A DNA stretch of 64,000 nt from Actinomycetospora corticicola (GCF_013409505.1 NZ_JACCBN010000001.1:3100001-3164000); one strand, 5' to 3'. Counted from the first letter of the stretch, positions 7,419 to 15,404 are shown. Numbers and translations are program-made. Notes: generated from the sequence alone by a model not told the origin.

Positions 7419-9077
7419 CTAGATCTTCCGCTCCCGCCCGCCCCACTCCTTGGCCCGCAGCTCGAACTTCTGGATCTTGCCGGTGGAGGTCTTCGGGAGC
7501 TCGTCGATCACCTCGACCTCGCGGGGCGCCTTGTAGCGCGCGATCTGCGTCTTCACGTGCTCGACGACGTCGTCCGGCTCGACCGACTGCCCCTGCCGCA
7601 GGGTGATGAACGCCTTGGGCCGCTCGCCCCAGCGCTCGTCGGGGACGCCGACGACGGCCGCCTCGAGCACGGCCGGGTGCGAGAGCACCGCCTGCTCCAC
7701 CTCGACGGTCGAGATGTTCTCGCCACCGGAGATGATCACGTCCTTGGCGCGGTCGCGGAGCTCGACGTAGCCGTCCGGGTGCATCACGCCGAGGTCGCCG
7801 GAGTGGTACCAGCCGCCGGCGAACGCCTTCGCCGTCGCCTCGTCGTCGCGGTAGTAGCCGCTCATCACGTTGTTGCCGCGCATGACGATCTCGCCCATCG
7901 TCGTGCCGTCGGCCGGCACGTCGACCAGCTGCACCGACGCCCAGTCGGGGACGTCCTCGTCGAGGGTCTCCACCACCCGCACCGGGTCGGCCTGCACCAT
8001 CGCGACGCCCTGGCGGGCCTGCAGCCTCGCGCGCTCGGTCGGCTCGAGCGACGCCCAGTCGTCCTGCCACTGGCACACCGTGTAGGGCCCGTAGACCTCG
8101 GTGAGCCCGTAGACGTGCACCACGCGGAACCCGAGGCGCTCCATCTCGAGGATCGTCGTCGGGCTGGGCGGCGCACCCGCCGTCGTGACGACGAGCTGGT
8201 AGTCGAGCTGGCGCGCCTCGGCCGCGTTCATGATCGTCGTGACGACGGTCGGGGCGCCGTTGAGGTGGGTGACGCGGTGCTCGCCGATGAGCGCCCAGAT
8301 CGCGTCGCCGCGCACCTCGCGCAGGCAGACGTGGGTGCCGCCGATCGCGGTGATCGCCCACGGCGTGCACCAGCCGTTGCAGTGGAACATCGGCAGCGTC
8401 CAGAGGTAGACGCTCGACGGGTCGTGGTAGCTGTGCACGATCTCGCCGAAGGAGTTCAGGTACGCACCGCGGTGGTGGTACTGCACGCCCTTGGGCTTGC
8501 CGGTGGTGCCGGACGTGTAGTTGATCGTGATGGTCGAGCGCTCGTCGTCGATCTCCCACGAGAGGTCCCCGCCGTCGCTGCCCTCGTCGCCGCGCGCGAG
8601 CAGCCCGGCGTAGCCGTCGTCGGAGGACCCGGCGTCCGGGCCCTCCGGGTCGGTGTGGACGACGATCTCGCGGACCGTCTCCAGCGACTCGCGGATCGGG
8701 TCGACCGCTCCCAGCAGCGTCGAGTCGACCACCAGCACCGTCGCGCCGGAGTGGTCGAGGATGTAGCGGACCTCCTCGGCGGAGAGCCGCGTGTTCACCG
8801 CGACGAGGATCGCGCCGGCCAGCGGCACCCCGAAGTGGGCGTGCAGCATCGCCGGGACGTTCGGCAGCAGGCACGCGACCCGGTCGCCCGGCTGCACCCC
8901 CGAGGCCCGCAGCCCGCGCGCCAACCGCTGCGCGTCCCGGGCGAACTCGGCGTAGGTCCAGTGCGACGCCCCGTGGACGATCGCGGTCTTGTCCGGGTAC
9001 ACGGACGCCGACCGCTGCAGGAACGACAACGGCGTCAGTTCGGTGATCCACGTCTGGCTCGTCACGCCCGGAATCAT
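7419..9077 (-). CDS. AMP-dependent acyl-CoA synthetase (FadD/medium-chain type)
   Basis: ANL-superfamily ligase of 552 residues that adenylates a carboxylic acid and transfers it to CoA. The AMP-binding P-loop is TINYTSGTTGKPKGVQYHHRG (about residues 186-206); HVYGLTEVYGP is the A5-type motif, WYHSGDLGVMHPDGYVELRDRAKD the A7/A8 hinge, and the catalytic lysine lies in PKTSTGKIQKFELR near the C-terminus. The enzyme is cytosolic. It overlaps the upstream Lrp/AsnC gene by 4 bp (ATGA), so the regulator and enzyme form one transcript. Likely an acyl-CoA synthetase for medium-chain or branched acids; the exact substrate is unknown. Confidence 0.92.
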   Translation of the reverse strand: MIPGVTSQTWITELTPLSFLQRSASVYPDKTAIVHGASHWTYAEFARDAQRLARGLRASGVQPGDRVACLLPNVPAMLHAHFGVPLAGAILVAVNTRLSAEEVRYILDHSGATVLVVDSTLLGAVDPIRESLETVREIVVHTDPEGPDAGSSDDGYAGLLARGDEGSDGGDLSWEIDDERSTITINYTSGTTGKPKGVQYHHRGAYLNSFGEIVHSYHDPSSVYLWTLPMFHCNGWCTPWAITAIGGTHVCLREVRGDAIWALIGEHRVTHLNGAPTVVTTIMNAAEARQLDYQLVVTTAGAPPSPTTILEMERLGFRVVHVYGLTEVYGPYTVCQWQDDWASLEPTERARLQARQGVAMVQADPVRVVETLDEDVPDWASVQLVDVPADGTTMGEIVMRGNNVMSGYYRDDEATAKAFAGGWYHSGDLGVMHPDGYVELRDRAKDVIISGGENISTVEVEQAVLSHPAVLEAAVVGVPDERWGERPKAFITLRQGQSVEPDDVVEHVKTQIARYKAPREVEVIDELPKTSTGKIQKFELRAKEWGGRERKI

Positions 9078-9535
9078 GCCCGCGTCCAGCGCCCCAGCAC
9101 CATCAGTGTCTTCGTGCCGGTGATCGTCCCTGCGCGGCGTAGCCGGTCGATCACGCGCTGCAGGTCGGCGAGGTCGCGGGCCCGGACCTGCACGAGCGCG
9201 TCGGGGTCACCCGCGATCGTGTAAACGGCCTGCACCTCGGGGACGGTCGACGCCGTGGAGACGATGTCCCCGACCGGCGTGCTCCCCGCGTAGCGCACCT
9301 CCGTGAACGCCTCGACCGCCCAGCCCAGCCGGGCCGCGTCGACCTGCACGGTGAACCCGGTGATCACGCCGATCTCGCGGAGCCGGTCCACCCGCCGCTT
9401 CACCGCCGCGACCGACAGCCCGAGGCGGGGCGCCATGTCGGAGAACGTGCGGCGTCCGTCCTCGCGCAGCAGGGCTAACAGGCGGTGGTCGGTGTCGTCG
9501 ACGTCGGCGGTACCGGCACTGCGGGGCTCGTCCAC
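9074..9535 (-). CDS. Lrp/AsnC family transcriptional regulator
   Basis: 153 residues with an N-terminal winged helix-turn-helix (DDTDHRLLALLREDGRRTFSDMA, then LGLSVAAVKRRVDRLREIGVI as recognition part) and a C-terminal RAM ligand-binding domain (EVRYAGSTPVGDIV to KTLMVLGRW). Members sense amino acids or related small molecules and bind DNA as dimers to octamers. Start GTG 9535. It is translationally coupled to the acyl-CoA synthetase and divergent from the AceE-like gene 208 bp away, so both are candidate targets. The 208-bp gap shows no operator I can recognise. Confidence 0.88.
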   Translation of the reverse strand: MDEPRSAGTADVDDTDHRLLALLREDGRRTFSDMAPRLGLSVAAVKRRVDRLREIGVITGFTVQVDAARLGWAVEAFTEVRYAGSTPVGDIVSTASTVPEVQAVYTIAGDPDALVQVRARDLADLQRVIDRLRRAGTITGTKTLMVLGRWTRA

Positions 9536-9743
9536 GCAACGAATCCTCGCCGAACGCCCCGATCGGCGTCGAGCTTTGCGCGTGGAGGGGGTCCGGCTTG
9601 TCCGAAGGTGCGGCCGATGGGTTCGATGACGATCCGACGCGCCGTCCCACCGGAGCCGGCCGTCGGTGAACGGTCGCCCGCGGGGTCACCTCCCCGCCGG
9701 CCCACCGTCCGTCCCGCCCTCCCACGTCCTCCGGAGCCCTGCG

Positions 9744-12068
9744 ATGACCGCGCGCGTCACCGAGCCGACCACGACGACCCCGACGCTCGAGGCCCTCGCC
9801 GACGTGGAACGCCGCGTGCTCTGGCTCGCGACCGCGATCGTCGACCACGCCAACCGCGTGCGCCCCAACCCGGGCGGGCTCAAGGTCGGCGGTCACCAGG
9901 CGTCGTCGGCGTCGATCGTCTCGATCATGACGTCGCTGTGGTTCGGGAAGCTGCGCGCCGAGGACCGGGTCTCGGTCAAGCCGCACGCCTCCCCGGTGCT
10001 GCACGCGATCAACCACCTGCTCGGCCGCCTCGACGAGGGCTTCCTGACGACGTTGCGCGAGCGGGGCGGCCTGCAGTCCTACCCGTCGCGCTCGAAGGAC
10101 CCCGACCCCGTCGACTACTCCACCGGCTCGGTCGGCATCGGCGCGACCGCCCCGATCTGGGGCGCGATCGCCCGCCGCTACGCCGAGGGCGTCGGCGGCC
10201 GCGCCGGCACCGGCCGGCAGTTCTCCCTGGTCGGCGACGCGGAGCTCGACGAGGGCGCGGTCTGGGAGGCCGTGCTCGACCCCATGGTCCGCGAACTCGG
10301 CGAGATCACCTGGATCGTCGACTTCAACCGCCAGTCCCTCGACCGCGTCGTCCCCGACATCTCCGCCACCCGCCTGCAGGGCCTGTTCGAGGCCGCCGGA
10401 TGGCAGGTCCTCACCGTCAAGTACGGCCGCGTGCTCACCGAGCTGTTCGCCCGCGAGGGCGGCGACGCGCTGCGCCGCCGCATCGACACGATGACCAACC
10501 CCGAGTACCAGCGCCTGCTGCGCTGCACCCCCGCGCAGCTGCGCGAACGGCTCCCCCAGGGCCTTCCCGACGACGGGCCGCGCCTGGCAGCGCTGCTGGA
10601 GACGATCGACGACGACGGGGTCCACGCCGCGATCCGCAACCTCGGCGGCCACGACCTGGGCGCCCTGCTCGACGCCTACGCCCGCATCGACGACACCCGC
10701 CCCACGGTGATCTTCGCCTACACCGTGAAGGGCTACGGCCTCGCGACCCAGGGCCACCCGCAGAATCACTCCTCGCTGCTGTCCGAGCCGCAGATGCGCG
10801 AGCTCGCCGCCCACCTCGGCGCCGACCTCGACGACCCGTGGGCGCCCCTGCCCCGGGGCGGCGCGGCCGCCGAGCTCGCCGCCGCCGTCGCGGCCCGACT
10901 GGAGCGACCCGGCGTCGGGACTGCCCCGGCGGTGAGCGTCCCGGCCGACCTGGGGCGCCCGCCGTCGGGAACGGGCAACACCCAGCAGGCCCTCGGCCGC
11001 GCCCTGCTCGATCTCACCCGCTCCGCTCCCGAGGCTGCCCGCCGCGTCGTCACCTGCTCGCCGGACGTCGCGTCGTCGACCAACCTCGGCGGCTGGCTGA
11101 ACAAGGTCGGCTCGTGGGCGGCCTCGGAGCGGCGGGACTGGTTCGACGACGACGCCGAGACGATCCTGCACTGGCGCGAGCGGCCCACCGGGCAGCACAT
11201 CGAGCTGGGGATCGCCGAGACGAACCTGGTCGGGCTGCTGGGCGAGCTGGGCGCGACGTGGTCGCGGTGGGGCGAACCGCTGCTGCCGATCGGGGTGCTC
11301 TACGACCCGTTCGTCTCCCGCGCCCTGGAACCGTGGTCGTTCGGGATGTACGCGGGCGGGCAGTCGATCCTGGTCGGGACGCCGAGCGGGGTGTCGCTCG
11401 CGCCCGAGGGCGGGGCGCACCAGTCGATCTCCACGCCGTCGATCGGGCTGGAGCAGCCGGGCTGCGTCGCGTTCGAGCCGGCGTTCGCGATCGAGGTGAC
11501 GTGGTGTCTGCTCGACGGGCTGTCCCGGCTCGGGCGCCCCGACGGCTCGTCGTCGTACCTGCGGCTGTCGACGGCGCCGGTCGACCAGTCGCTCGCCGCG
11601 GTCCCCGAGGACCCAGCGGCGCGGGAGGAGCGGCGGCGGCAGGTCGTGGCGGGCGGGTACGTGCTGCGGCGCTCCCCCGAGCGACCGCGCGTGACGATCG
11701 CCGCCATGGGCCCGACGGTGCCGAACGCGCTCGCGGCCGCCGACCGGCTCGGTGCGCTCGGCATCCCGGCCGACGTCGTCGTTGTCACGAGCGCCGACCG
11801 GCTGTTCCGCGCCGTGCGGGCGCGGCGCTCCGACACCGGCGACCCGTCGTGGATCCTCGACGCCTGCTTCCCGGTCGACCGGGCGGCACCGCTGATCACG
11901 GTGCTCGACGGGCACCCGCACACCCTCGCATTCCTCGCGGGCGTGCACGGGGTGCGCGCGGAGCACCTCGGCGTCAGCGGCTTCGGGCAGTCCTCCGACC
12001 TCGCCTCGGCGCACGCCCTGCACGACATCGACGCGGACGCGATCGTCAGGTGCGCTGCGCGCCTGTGA
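9744..12068 (+). CDS. AceE-like pyruvate dehydrogenase E1 / transketolase-family protein, short form
   Basis: Thiamine diphosphate enzyme related to the homodimeric AceE type of 2-oxo acid dehydrogenase E1. GDAELDEGAVWEAVLDP (about residues 163-179) with VDFNRQSLD downstream is the Gly-Asp-Gly...Asn ThDP-binding motif; VKPHASPVLHAINHLLGRL and YSTGSVGIGATAPIWGA match the AceE substrate-channel segments. At 774 residues it is over 100 shorter than canonical AceE (about 890-930). Start ATG 9744 has GGAG eight bases upstream. It is paired with a divergent Lrp regulator, and no E2 or E3 gene is adjacent. It may be a 2-oxo acid E1 with a substrate other than pyruvate. The last residues (CAARL) are encoded by the repeat flank of the following palindrome. 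Confidence 0.78.
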   Translation: MTARVTEPTTTTPTLEALADVERRVLWLATAIVDHANRVRPNPGGLKVGGHQASSASIVSIMTSLWFGKLRAEDRVSVKPHASPVLHAINHLLGRLDEGFLTTLRERGGLQSYPSRSKDPDPVDYSTGSVGIGATAPIWGAIARRYAEGVGGRAGTGRQFSLVGDAELDEGAVWEAVLDPMVRELGEITWIVDFNRQSLDRVVPDISATRLQGLFEAAGWQVLTVKYGRVLTELFAREGGDALRRRIDTMTNPEYQRLLRCTPAQLRERLPQGLPDDGPRLAALLETIDDDGVHAAIRNLGGHDLGALLDAYARIDDTRPTVIFAYTVKGYGLATQGHPQNHSSLLSEPQMRELAAHLGADLDDPWAPLPRGGAAAELAAAVAARLERPGVGTAPAVSVPADLGRPPSGTGNTQQALGRALLDLTRSAPEAARRVVTCSPDVASSTNLGGWLNKVGSWAASERRDWFDDDAETILHWRERPTGQHIELGIAETNLVGLLGELGATWSRWGEPLLPIGVLYDPFVSRALEPWSFGMYAGGQSILVGTPSGVSLAPEGGAHQSISTPSIGLEQPGCVAFEPAFAIEVTWCLLDGLSRLGRPDGSSSYLRLSTAPVDQSLAAVPEDPAAREERRRQVVAGGYVLRRSPERPRVTIAAMGPTVPNALAAADRLGALGIPADVVVVTSADRLFRAVRARRSDTGDPSWILDACFPVDRAAPLITVLDGHPHTLAFLAGVHGVRAEHLGVSGFGQSSDLASAHALHDIDADAIVRCAARL

Positions 12069-12105
12069 GCACTTCCGGTCGCTATCGCGACCGGAAGTGC
12101 TCACA
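12064..12105. terminator. Long palindrome, family C, shared by two gene ends
   Basis: Perfect 19-bp arms (12064-12082, starting TGTGAGCACTTCCGG, and 12087-12105) with loop TATC. The TGA of the AceE-like gene (12066-12068) lies in the left arm and the TAG of the convergent TetR gene (12082-12084 read on the - strand) lies at the loop. The right arm therefore encodes the last TetR residues CEHFRSR. Confidence 0.8.
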
Positions 12106-12687
12106 TGCGGCCTGCCGCACCCGCTCCAGGACCGCCTCCTCGGGCTCGCCGGCGATCACCCGGCCCACCAGCTCGGCGACGAGCACGCGCACGATCCCGG
12201 CGAGCCGGGCCGCCTCGAGGCGGGCGTCGAGCCCGTCGTCGTCGGGATCGGCCTCCTGCGCCTCCGCCACGAGGACCGCCGCGAGGGCCGCCTCCTGGTC
12301 GGCGAGCATCGACCGGCCGCGGGCCTGCAGCGCGGGGCTCGCCGCGATCGCGTGCACGAAGTCGGCGCTGCCGAAGCCGAGCGGCGGCCAGCGGGCGTCG
12401 AGCCCCTCCAGGTACGCCTCGCGCACCGCCCCCGCCGGCGTCGTCCCGGCTGGGCGGCGGGAAACCACCTCCGCGAGCAGGGCGACGATCTCCGGCGCCC
12501 GGTCGAAGAACAGGTCCTCCTTGAGCGGGAAGTAGTTCGTCACCGTCATCTTCGCGACCTCGGCCCGCTCCGCGATCTGCGCGATCGTCGTCGCCTCGAA
12601 GCCCTGCTCGATGAACAGCTGCGTCGCGACGGCCGAGATGTGCGCGCGCGTCGCCTGCTTCTTCCGCTCCCGCAGCCCCTGCACCAC
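12082..12687 (-). CDS. TetR/AcrR family transcriptional regulator
   Basis: 201-residue repressor-type protein. N-terminal helix-turn-helix: QATRAHISAVATQLFIEQGFEATTIAQIAERAEVAKMTVTNYFP (residues ~10-53, with the recognition helix in AKMTVTNYFP). The remainder is the all-helical ligand-binding and dimerisation domain. Start GTG 12687. It is divergent from the FAD monooxygenase gene, 53 bp away, with a clear dyad in the gap, so it probably represses the monooxygenase and itself. Its C-terminus is encoded inside a palindrome shared with the convergent gene. Confidence 0.9.
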   Translation of the reverse strand: MVQGLRERKKQATRAHISAVATQLFIEQGFEATTIAQIAERAEVAKMTVTNYFPLKEDLFFDRAPEIVALLAEVVSRRPAGTTPAGAVREAYLEGLDARWPPLGFGSADFVHAIAASPALQARGRSMLADQEAALAAVLVAEAQEADPDDDGLDARLEAARLAGIVRVLVAELVGRVIAGEPEEAVLERVRQAACEHFRSR

Positions 12688-12703
12688 GTCCCGACTCTAT
12701 CTG

Positions 12704-12725
12704 CTTGACCTATCGTTAGGTCGAG
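12704..12725. promoter_or_regulatory. Candidate TetR operator
   Basis: Dyad CTTGACCTA-TCGT-TAGGTCGAG, 8 of 9 positions symmetric, in the 53-bp gap between the divergent TetR and monooxygenase genes. It covers the putative -35 hexamer TTGACC (12706-12711) of the monooxygenase promoter, so repressor binding would block RNA polymerase. Confidence 0.65.
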
Positions 12726-12733
12726 CCTAATTT
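12706..12733 (+). promoter_or_regulatory. Candidate promoter of FAD monooxygenase gene (leaderless)
   Basis: TTGACC (12706-12711), 16-bp spacer, TAATTT (12728-12733), ending 7 nt before the ATG at 12741. Transcription would start at or next to the start codon, consistent with the lack of a Shine-Dalgarno sequence. Confidence 0.5.
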
Positions 12734-12740
12734 CAGGTTC

Positions 12741-14138
12741 ATGACAACCACGCACGAGGTCCTCGTCGTCGGCGGCGGCCCGGTCGGGCTCCTGACGGCG
12801 GCCGAGCTCGCCCTGGCGGGGGTCGACGTCGCCGTCCTCGAACGGCGCACCGAGCCGGACCGGACGATCAAGGCGGGCTCCGTCGTCGCCACCGCGGTGC
12901 ACGCAATGGACCGCCGCGGCCTGCTCGAGCGGGGACTGGAGGTCCAGCAGCGGTTCCTCGCCGGCCTCCTGCGCCCGACGACGGGCCGCGGACCGAGGTT
13001 CGCGGGGCACCTCGCCGGGATCCCGCTGCGGCTCGACCTCATGGACCTCCCCGACGCCGGACACGGCCCGGTCCCGATGCTCCTCGCGATCCCGCAGCAC
13101 GAGCTCGAGGCGATCCTGCTCGACCACGCGACCGCCCTCGGCGTGCCGATCCACCGCGGGCTCACGACGACGGACGTGGTCGAGTCGGCCTCGGGCGTCA
13201 CCGTCGCGACCGACCGCGGGGAGTGGACGGCCTCCTGGGTGGTGGGCGCGGACGGCGGGCGCAGCGTCGTCCGCCGCGCGGTCGGGGTCGGGTTCCCGGG
13301 CACCGACCCGGAGATCACCGGCCGCCAGGCCCTCGTCGACCTCGCCGACGCCGACGGCCTGGAGTTCGGCTGGCAGCACGGCCCGCACGGGGTGTGGTGC
13401 GTCGGCCCGCAGCCCGGACGCATCCTCACCGTGGAGTTCGACGGCCCGCCCGCCGACCGGGACGCGCCCGTCACGGCCGAGGAGCTGGAGAAGTCGCTGC
13501 AGCACGTGTCGGGCACGCAGGTGCGGGTCACCGCCGTCCACAGTGCGACCCGGTGGACCGACAACACCCGGCAGGTCGACGCCTACCGGCACGGCCGGGT
13601 GCTCCTCGCCGGGGACGCCGCGCACGTGCACCCGCCGTTCGGTGGCCAGGGGCTCGGGCTGGGCCTGTCCGACGCGATGAACCTGGGCTGGAAACTCGCC
13701 GCCGTCGTCCGCGGGCAGGACCCGGAGTCGCTGCTCGACACCTACGACGCCGAGCGCCGTCCGGCGGCCGCCGCGGTCCTCGACCTGACCCGGGCGCAGG
13801 TCGCCCTGATGCGGCCCGACCCGAAGACGATCGCGCTGCGTCGGTTCGTGGGTGACGCGCTGGCCACCCGTCCCGGGGCGACCGCCGCGGCCCGCCTGCT
13901 CGCCGGCCCCGAGGTGCACGCCCCGATCGCGCAGCCGGGCGACGACCCGCTCGTCGGCCGGCTGGCGCCCGAGACGGTGCTCGACGACGGCCGTCGGCTC
14001 GCCGAGGTCGCGCGGGACGGCCGGTGGACGCGCGTGGTGACCGCGGAGGGCCCGGCGTCGGACGAGCGCACCACGGTCGTCCGCGGTCCGCGGGCGATGC
14101 TGGTCCGCCCGGACGGGGTGTGCGCTGCGCGCAGGTGA
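12741..14138 (+). CDS. FAD-dependent aromatic monooxygenase (PheA/TfdB, UbiH-like class A)
   Basis: Flavoprotein hydroxylase of 465 residues. VLVVGGGPVGLLTAAELALAG (residues ~8-28) is the Rossmann GxGxxG for FAD; VVGADGGRSVVRRAVG is the DG motif; LLAGDAAHVHPPFGGQGLGLG with DAMNLGWKLAAVVRG is the GD motif that binds the ribityl chain. It likely hydroxylates a phenolic or polyketide-like compound with NAD(P)H and O2, which would fit a TetR regulator responding to the substrate. Start ATG 12741; leaderless promoter inferred. The TGA stop lies in the left arm of the family B palindrome. Confidence 0.9.
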   Translation: MTTTHEVLVVGGGPVGLLTAAELALAGVDVAVLERRTEPDRTIKAGSVVATAVHAMDRRGLLERGLEVQQRFLAGLLRPTTGRGPRFAGHLAGIPLRLDLMDLPDAGHGPVPMLLAIPQHELEAILLDHATALGVPIHRGLTTTDVVESASGVTVATDRGEWTASWVVGADGGRSVVRRAVGVGFPGTDPEITGRQALVDLADADGLEFGWQHGPHGVWCVGPQPGRILTVEFDGPPADRDAPVTAEELEKSLQHVSGTQVRVTAVHSATRWTDNTRQVDAYRHGRVLLAGDAAHVHPPFGGQGLGLGLSDAMNLGWKLAAVVRGQDPESLLDTYDAERRPAAAAVLDLTRAQVALMRPDPKTIALRRFVGDALATRPGATAAARLLAGPEVHAPIAQPGDDPLVGRLAPETVLDDGRRLAEVARDGRWTRVVTAEGPASDERTTVVRGPRAMLVRPDGVCAARR

Positions 14139-14188
14139 GCAGAAAGTGGGGCTATGACCCCACTGAGTGCTCACCTGCGCGCAGCGCA
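14121..14188. terminator. Long palindrome, family B, shared by two gene ends
   Basis: 21-bp perfect outer stem (14121-14141 with 14168-14188), a 4-nt mismatched segment, then a 7- to 8-bp inner stem around CTATGA. The TGA of the monooxygenase gene (14136-14138) is in the left arm; the TAG of the convergent rhodanese gene (14152-14154 on the - strand) is in the centre. The outer arms include the tail TGCGCTGCGCGC. Confidence 0.8.
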
Positions 14189-14586
14189 TAGTCCGGGGGC
14201 TCGCCGGTCCCGGGGGCGCTCGGGAGGCCGGCCTCCTGCCAGGCCCGGAAGCCGCCGACGACGTCGGTCGCGCGGTGGATGCCGAGGTCCTGCAGCGCCG
14301 CCGCCGCCAGGGAGGACGTGTAGCCCTCCGAGCACAGGACGACCCAGGCGACGTCGTGGTCGGTGGCCTCGGGGATCCGGGCCTCCGACGTCGGGTCGAG
14401 GCGCCACTCGAGGTGGTTGCGCTCGATGACGACGGCGCCGGGCACCTCGCCCTCCGCGACCCGTTGCCAGCCCGGGCGGATGTCGACGAGCTTCCCGCCC
14501 TCGGCCACCACGCGGGCGGCCTCGGCCGCCTCCAGACGGTTCAGCCGGGCGCGGGCGGCCGCGAGGACGTCGGCGATCGTGGTCAC
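14152..14586 (-). CDS. Rhodanese-like domain protein
   Basis: 144-residue single-domain sulfurtransferase-type protein. The active-site loop reads LCSEGYTSS, with the catalytic cysteine followed by the persulfide-cradling loop; the CH2A-type start is GKLVDIRPGWQRVAEGEVPGAVVIERN. It is coupled to cysteine dioxygenase by a GTGA overlap (14583-14586). Known CDO-rhodanese pairings suggest that it handles sulfur from the products of cysteine oxidation. The last residues and the stop codon are supplied by the palindrome at 14121-14188. Confidence 0.85.
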   Translation of the reverse strand: MTTIADVLAAARARLNRLEAAEAARVVAEGGKLVDIRPGWQRVAEGEVPGAVVIERNHLEWRLDPTSEARIPEATDHDVAWVVLCSEGYTSSLAAAALQDLGIHRATDVVGGFRAWQEAGLPSAPGTGEPPDYALRAGEHSVGS

Positions 14587-15173
14587 TCGGGTGATGCTCC
14601 CGGTTCGACGAGCTCGGAGCGCGTCCGGGTGAGGGTGCCGCGCTCGACGCCGTAGTAGGACATCGCCGAGAGCGGCGGCGAGTACGCGTGCACGCTGACG
14701 GCGGCCTCGGTGCGGCGGTTGGACACGTCGTGGACGTGCCCCAGCGGGAAGGCCGCGCCGGAACCCGCCGTCAGGACCCGGCGGCGCAGCCCGGGGCCGC
14801 GCGAGGCGATCTCCTCCGCGGTGGCGAGGTGGTCGTCGGCCTGCCCGGCGCTCCAGCGCCATTCGGTCAGCTCACCGCTGACCACGGTGAGGGCACCGAT
14901 CGAGCCGCCGTGGTCGTGGAGCTCCGCGGCCTGCTCGGTGGCCCAGCTGATCAGCCAGACGTCGAGGTGCGGGTCGGCGTGCAGCCGCCGCGACCAGCGG
15001 TTCGCCGCGTCGATCTGGACGGCGTGGTGGCCGGCCACGACCTCGGCGGCGACCTGGCGGGTCAGCGAGGTGAGGTCCGCGAGGCTCACCGGGGTGGGGC
15101 CGTCGTGCCAGCGGCGACGGTCGCCGTGGAGGGTGCGGGGCAGGAAGGACGGGGCAGGCAGCACTGCGGTCAT
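14583..15173 (-). CDS. Cysteine dioxygenase (type I)
   Basis: Cupin-fold non-haem iron enzyme converting L-cysteine and O2 to cysteine sulfinate, 196 residues. The iron ligands are in ELHDHGGS (two His) and LGHVHDVSN (third His); VHAYSPPLSAMSYY carries the conserved Tyr near the active site. Start ATG 15173 with GAGG eight to nine bases upstream. Downstream rhodanese overlaps by 4 bp. A 24-codon ORF ending in Phe-Cys-Arg precedes it by 93 nt and may be a cysteine-sensing leader peptide. Confidence 0.92.
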   Translation of the reverse strand: MTAVLPAPSFLPRTLHGDRRRWHDGPTPVSLADLTSLTRQVAAEVVAGHHAVQIDAANRWSRRLHADPHLDVWLISWATEQAAELHDHGGSIGALTVVSGELTEWRWSAGQADDHLATAEEIASRGPGLRRRVLTAGSGAAFPLGHVHDVSNRRTEAAVSVHAYSPPLSAMSYYGVERGTLTRTRSELVEPGASPE

Positions 15174-15233
15174 GACGACGCCTCACGGGGGTGCGCGGCG
15201 GGGTGGACCCGGCCGCGGGAGACGTTCCCCGGG

Positions 15234-15254
15234 GCAGACGGCCGCGCAGGGAAC
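15234..15254. promoter_or_regulatory. Inverted repeat between leader ORF and cysteine dioxygenase gene
   Basis: GTTCCC (15234-15239) pairs with GGGAAC (15249-15254) between the leader ORF stop and the cysteine dioxygenase start on the - strand. It is a candidate for one arm of an attenuator; the surrounding direct repeats of CGCGGCCG could form alternative pairings. Confidence 0.35.
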
Positions 15255-15266
15255 GGAGGGCGTTCG

Positions 15267-15341
15267 TCAGCGACAGAACTGGTCGAACATGTGCGCGCGC
15301 CGGCTGACCCAGAACGGGTCGATGCGGACGCGGAGCTGCAC
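15267..15341 (-). CDS. Candidate cysteine-responsive leader peptide upstream of cysteine dioxygenase
   Basis: 24-codon ORF from GTG 15341 to TGA 15267, directly preceded in frame by TAA. The peptide reads MQLRVRIDPFWVSRRA then HMFDQFCR, basic and ending in Phe-Cys-Arg. The cysteine uses TGT, unusual in this GC-rich DNA where TGC dominates. Short uORFs with a Cys codon near the stop are known upstream of sulfur-metabolism genes in mycobacteria and streptomycetes, where ribosome stalling senses cysteinyl-tRNA. Here the next gene oxidises cysteine, so the regulatory sense would be opposite to that of a biosynthetic operon. Translation is not proven. Confidence 0.5.
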   Translation of the reverse strand: MQLRVRIDPFWVSRRAHMFDQFCR

Positions 15342-15391
15342 GTGACATTGTTACCACGATCTCCGACGAGCACGCTGTCGGACCCCCCACC

Positions 15392-15397
15392 TAGCCT
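15392..15397 (+). promoter_or_regulatory. -10 element of ABC exporter gene (leaderless)
   Basis: TAGCCT ends 7 nt before the GTG start at 15405, the spacing expected for a leaderless transcript. No good -35 hexamer is visible. Confidence 0.4.
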
Positions 15398-15404
15398 GGC
15401 TGAT

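Noticed and set aside
9207..12104. Long antisense frame across the AceE-like gene
   Set aside because: Mirror of codon bias; contains no motif and spans several gene boundaries.
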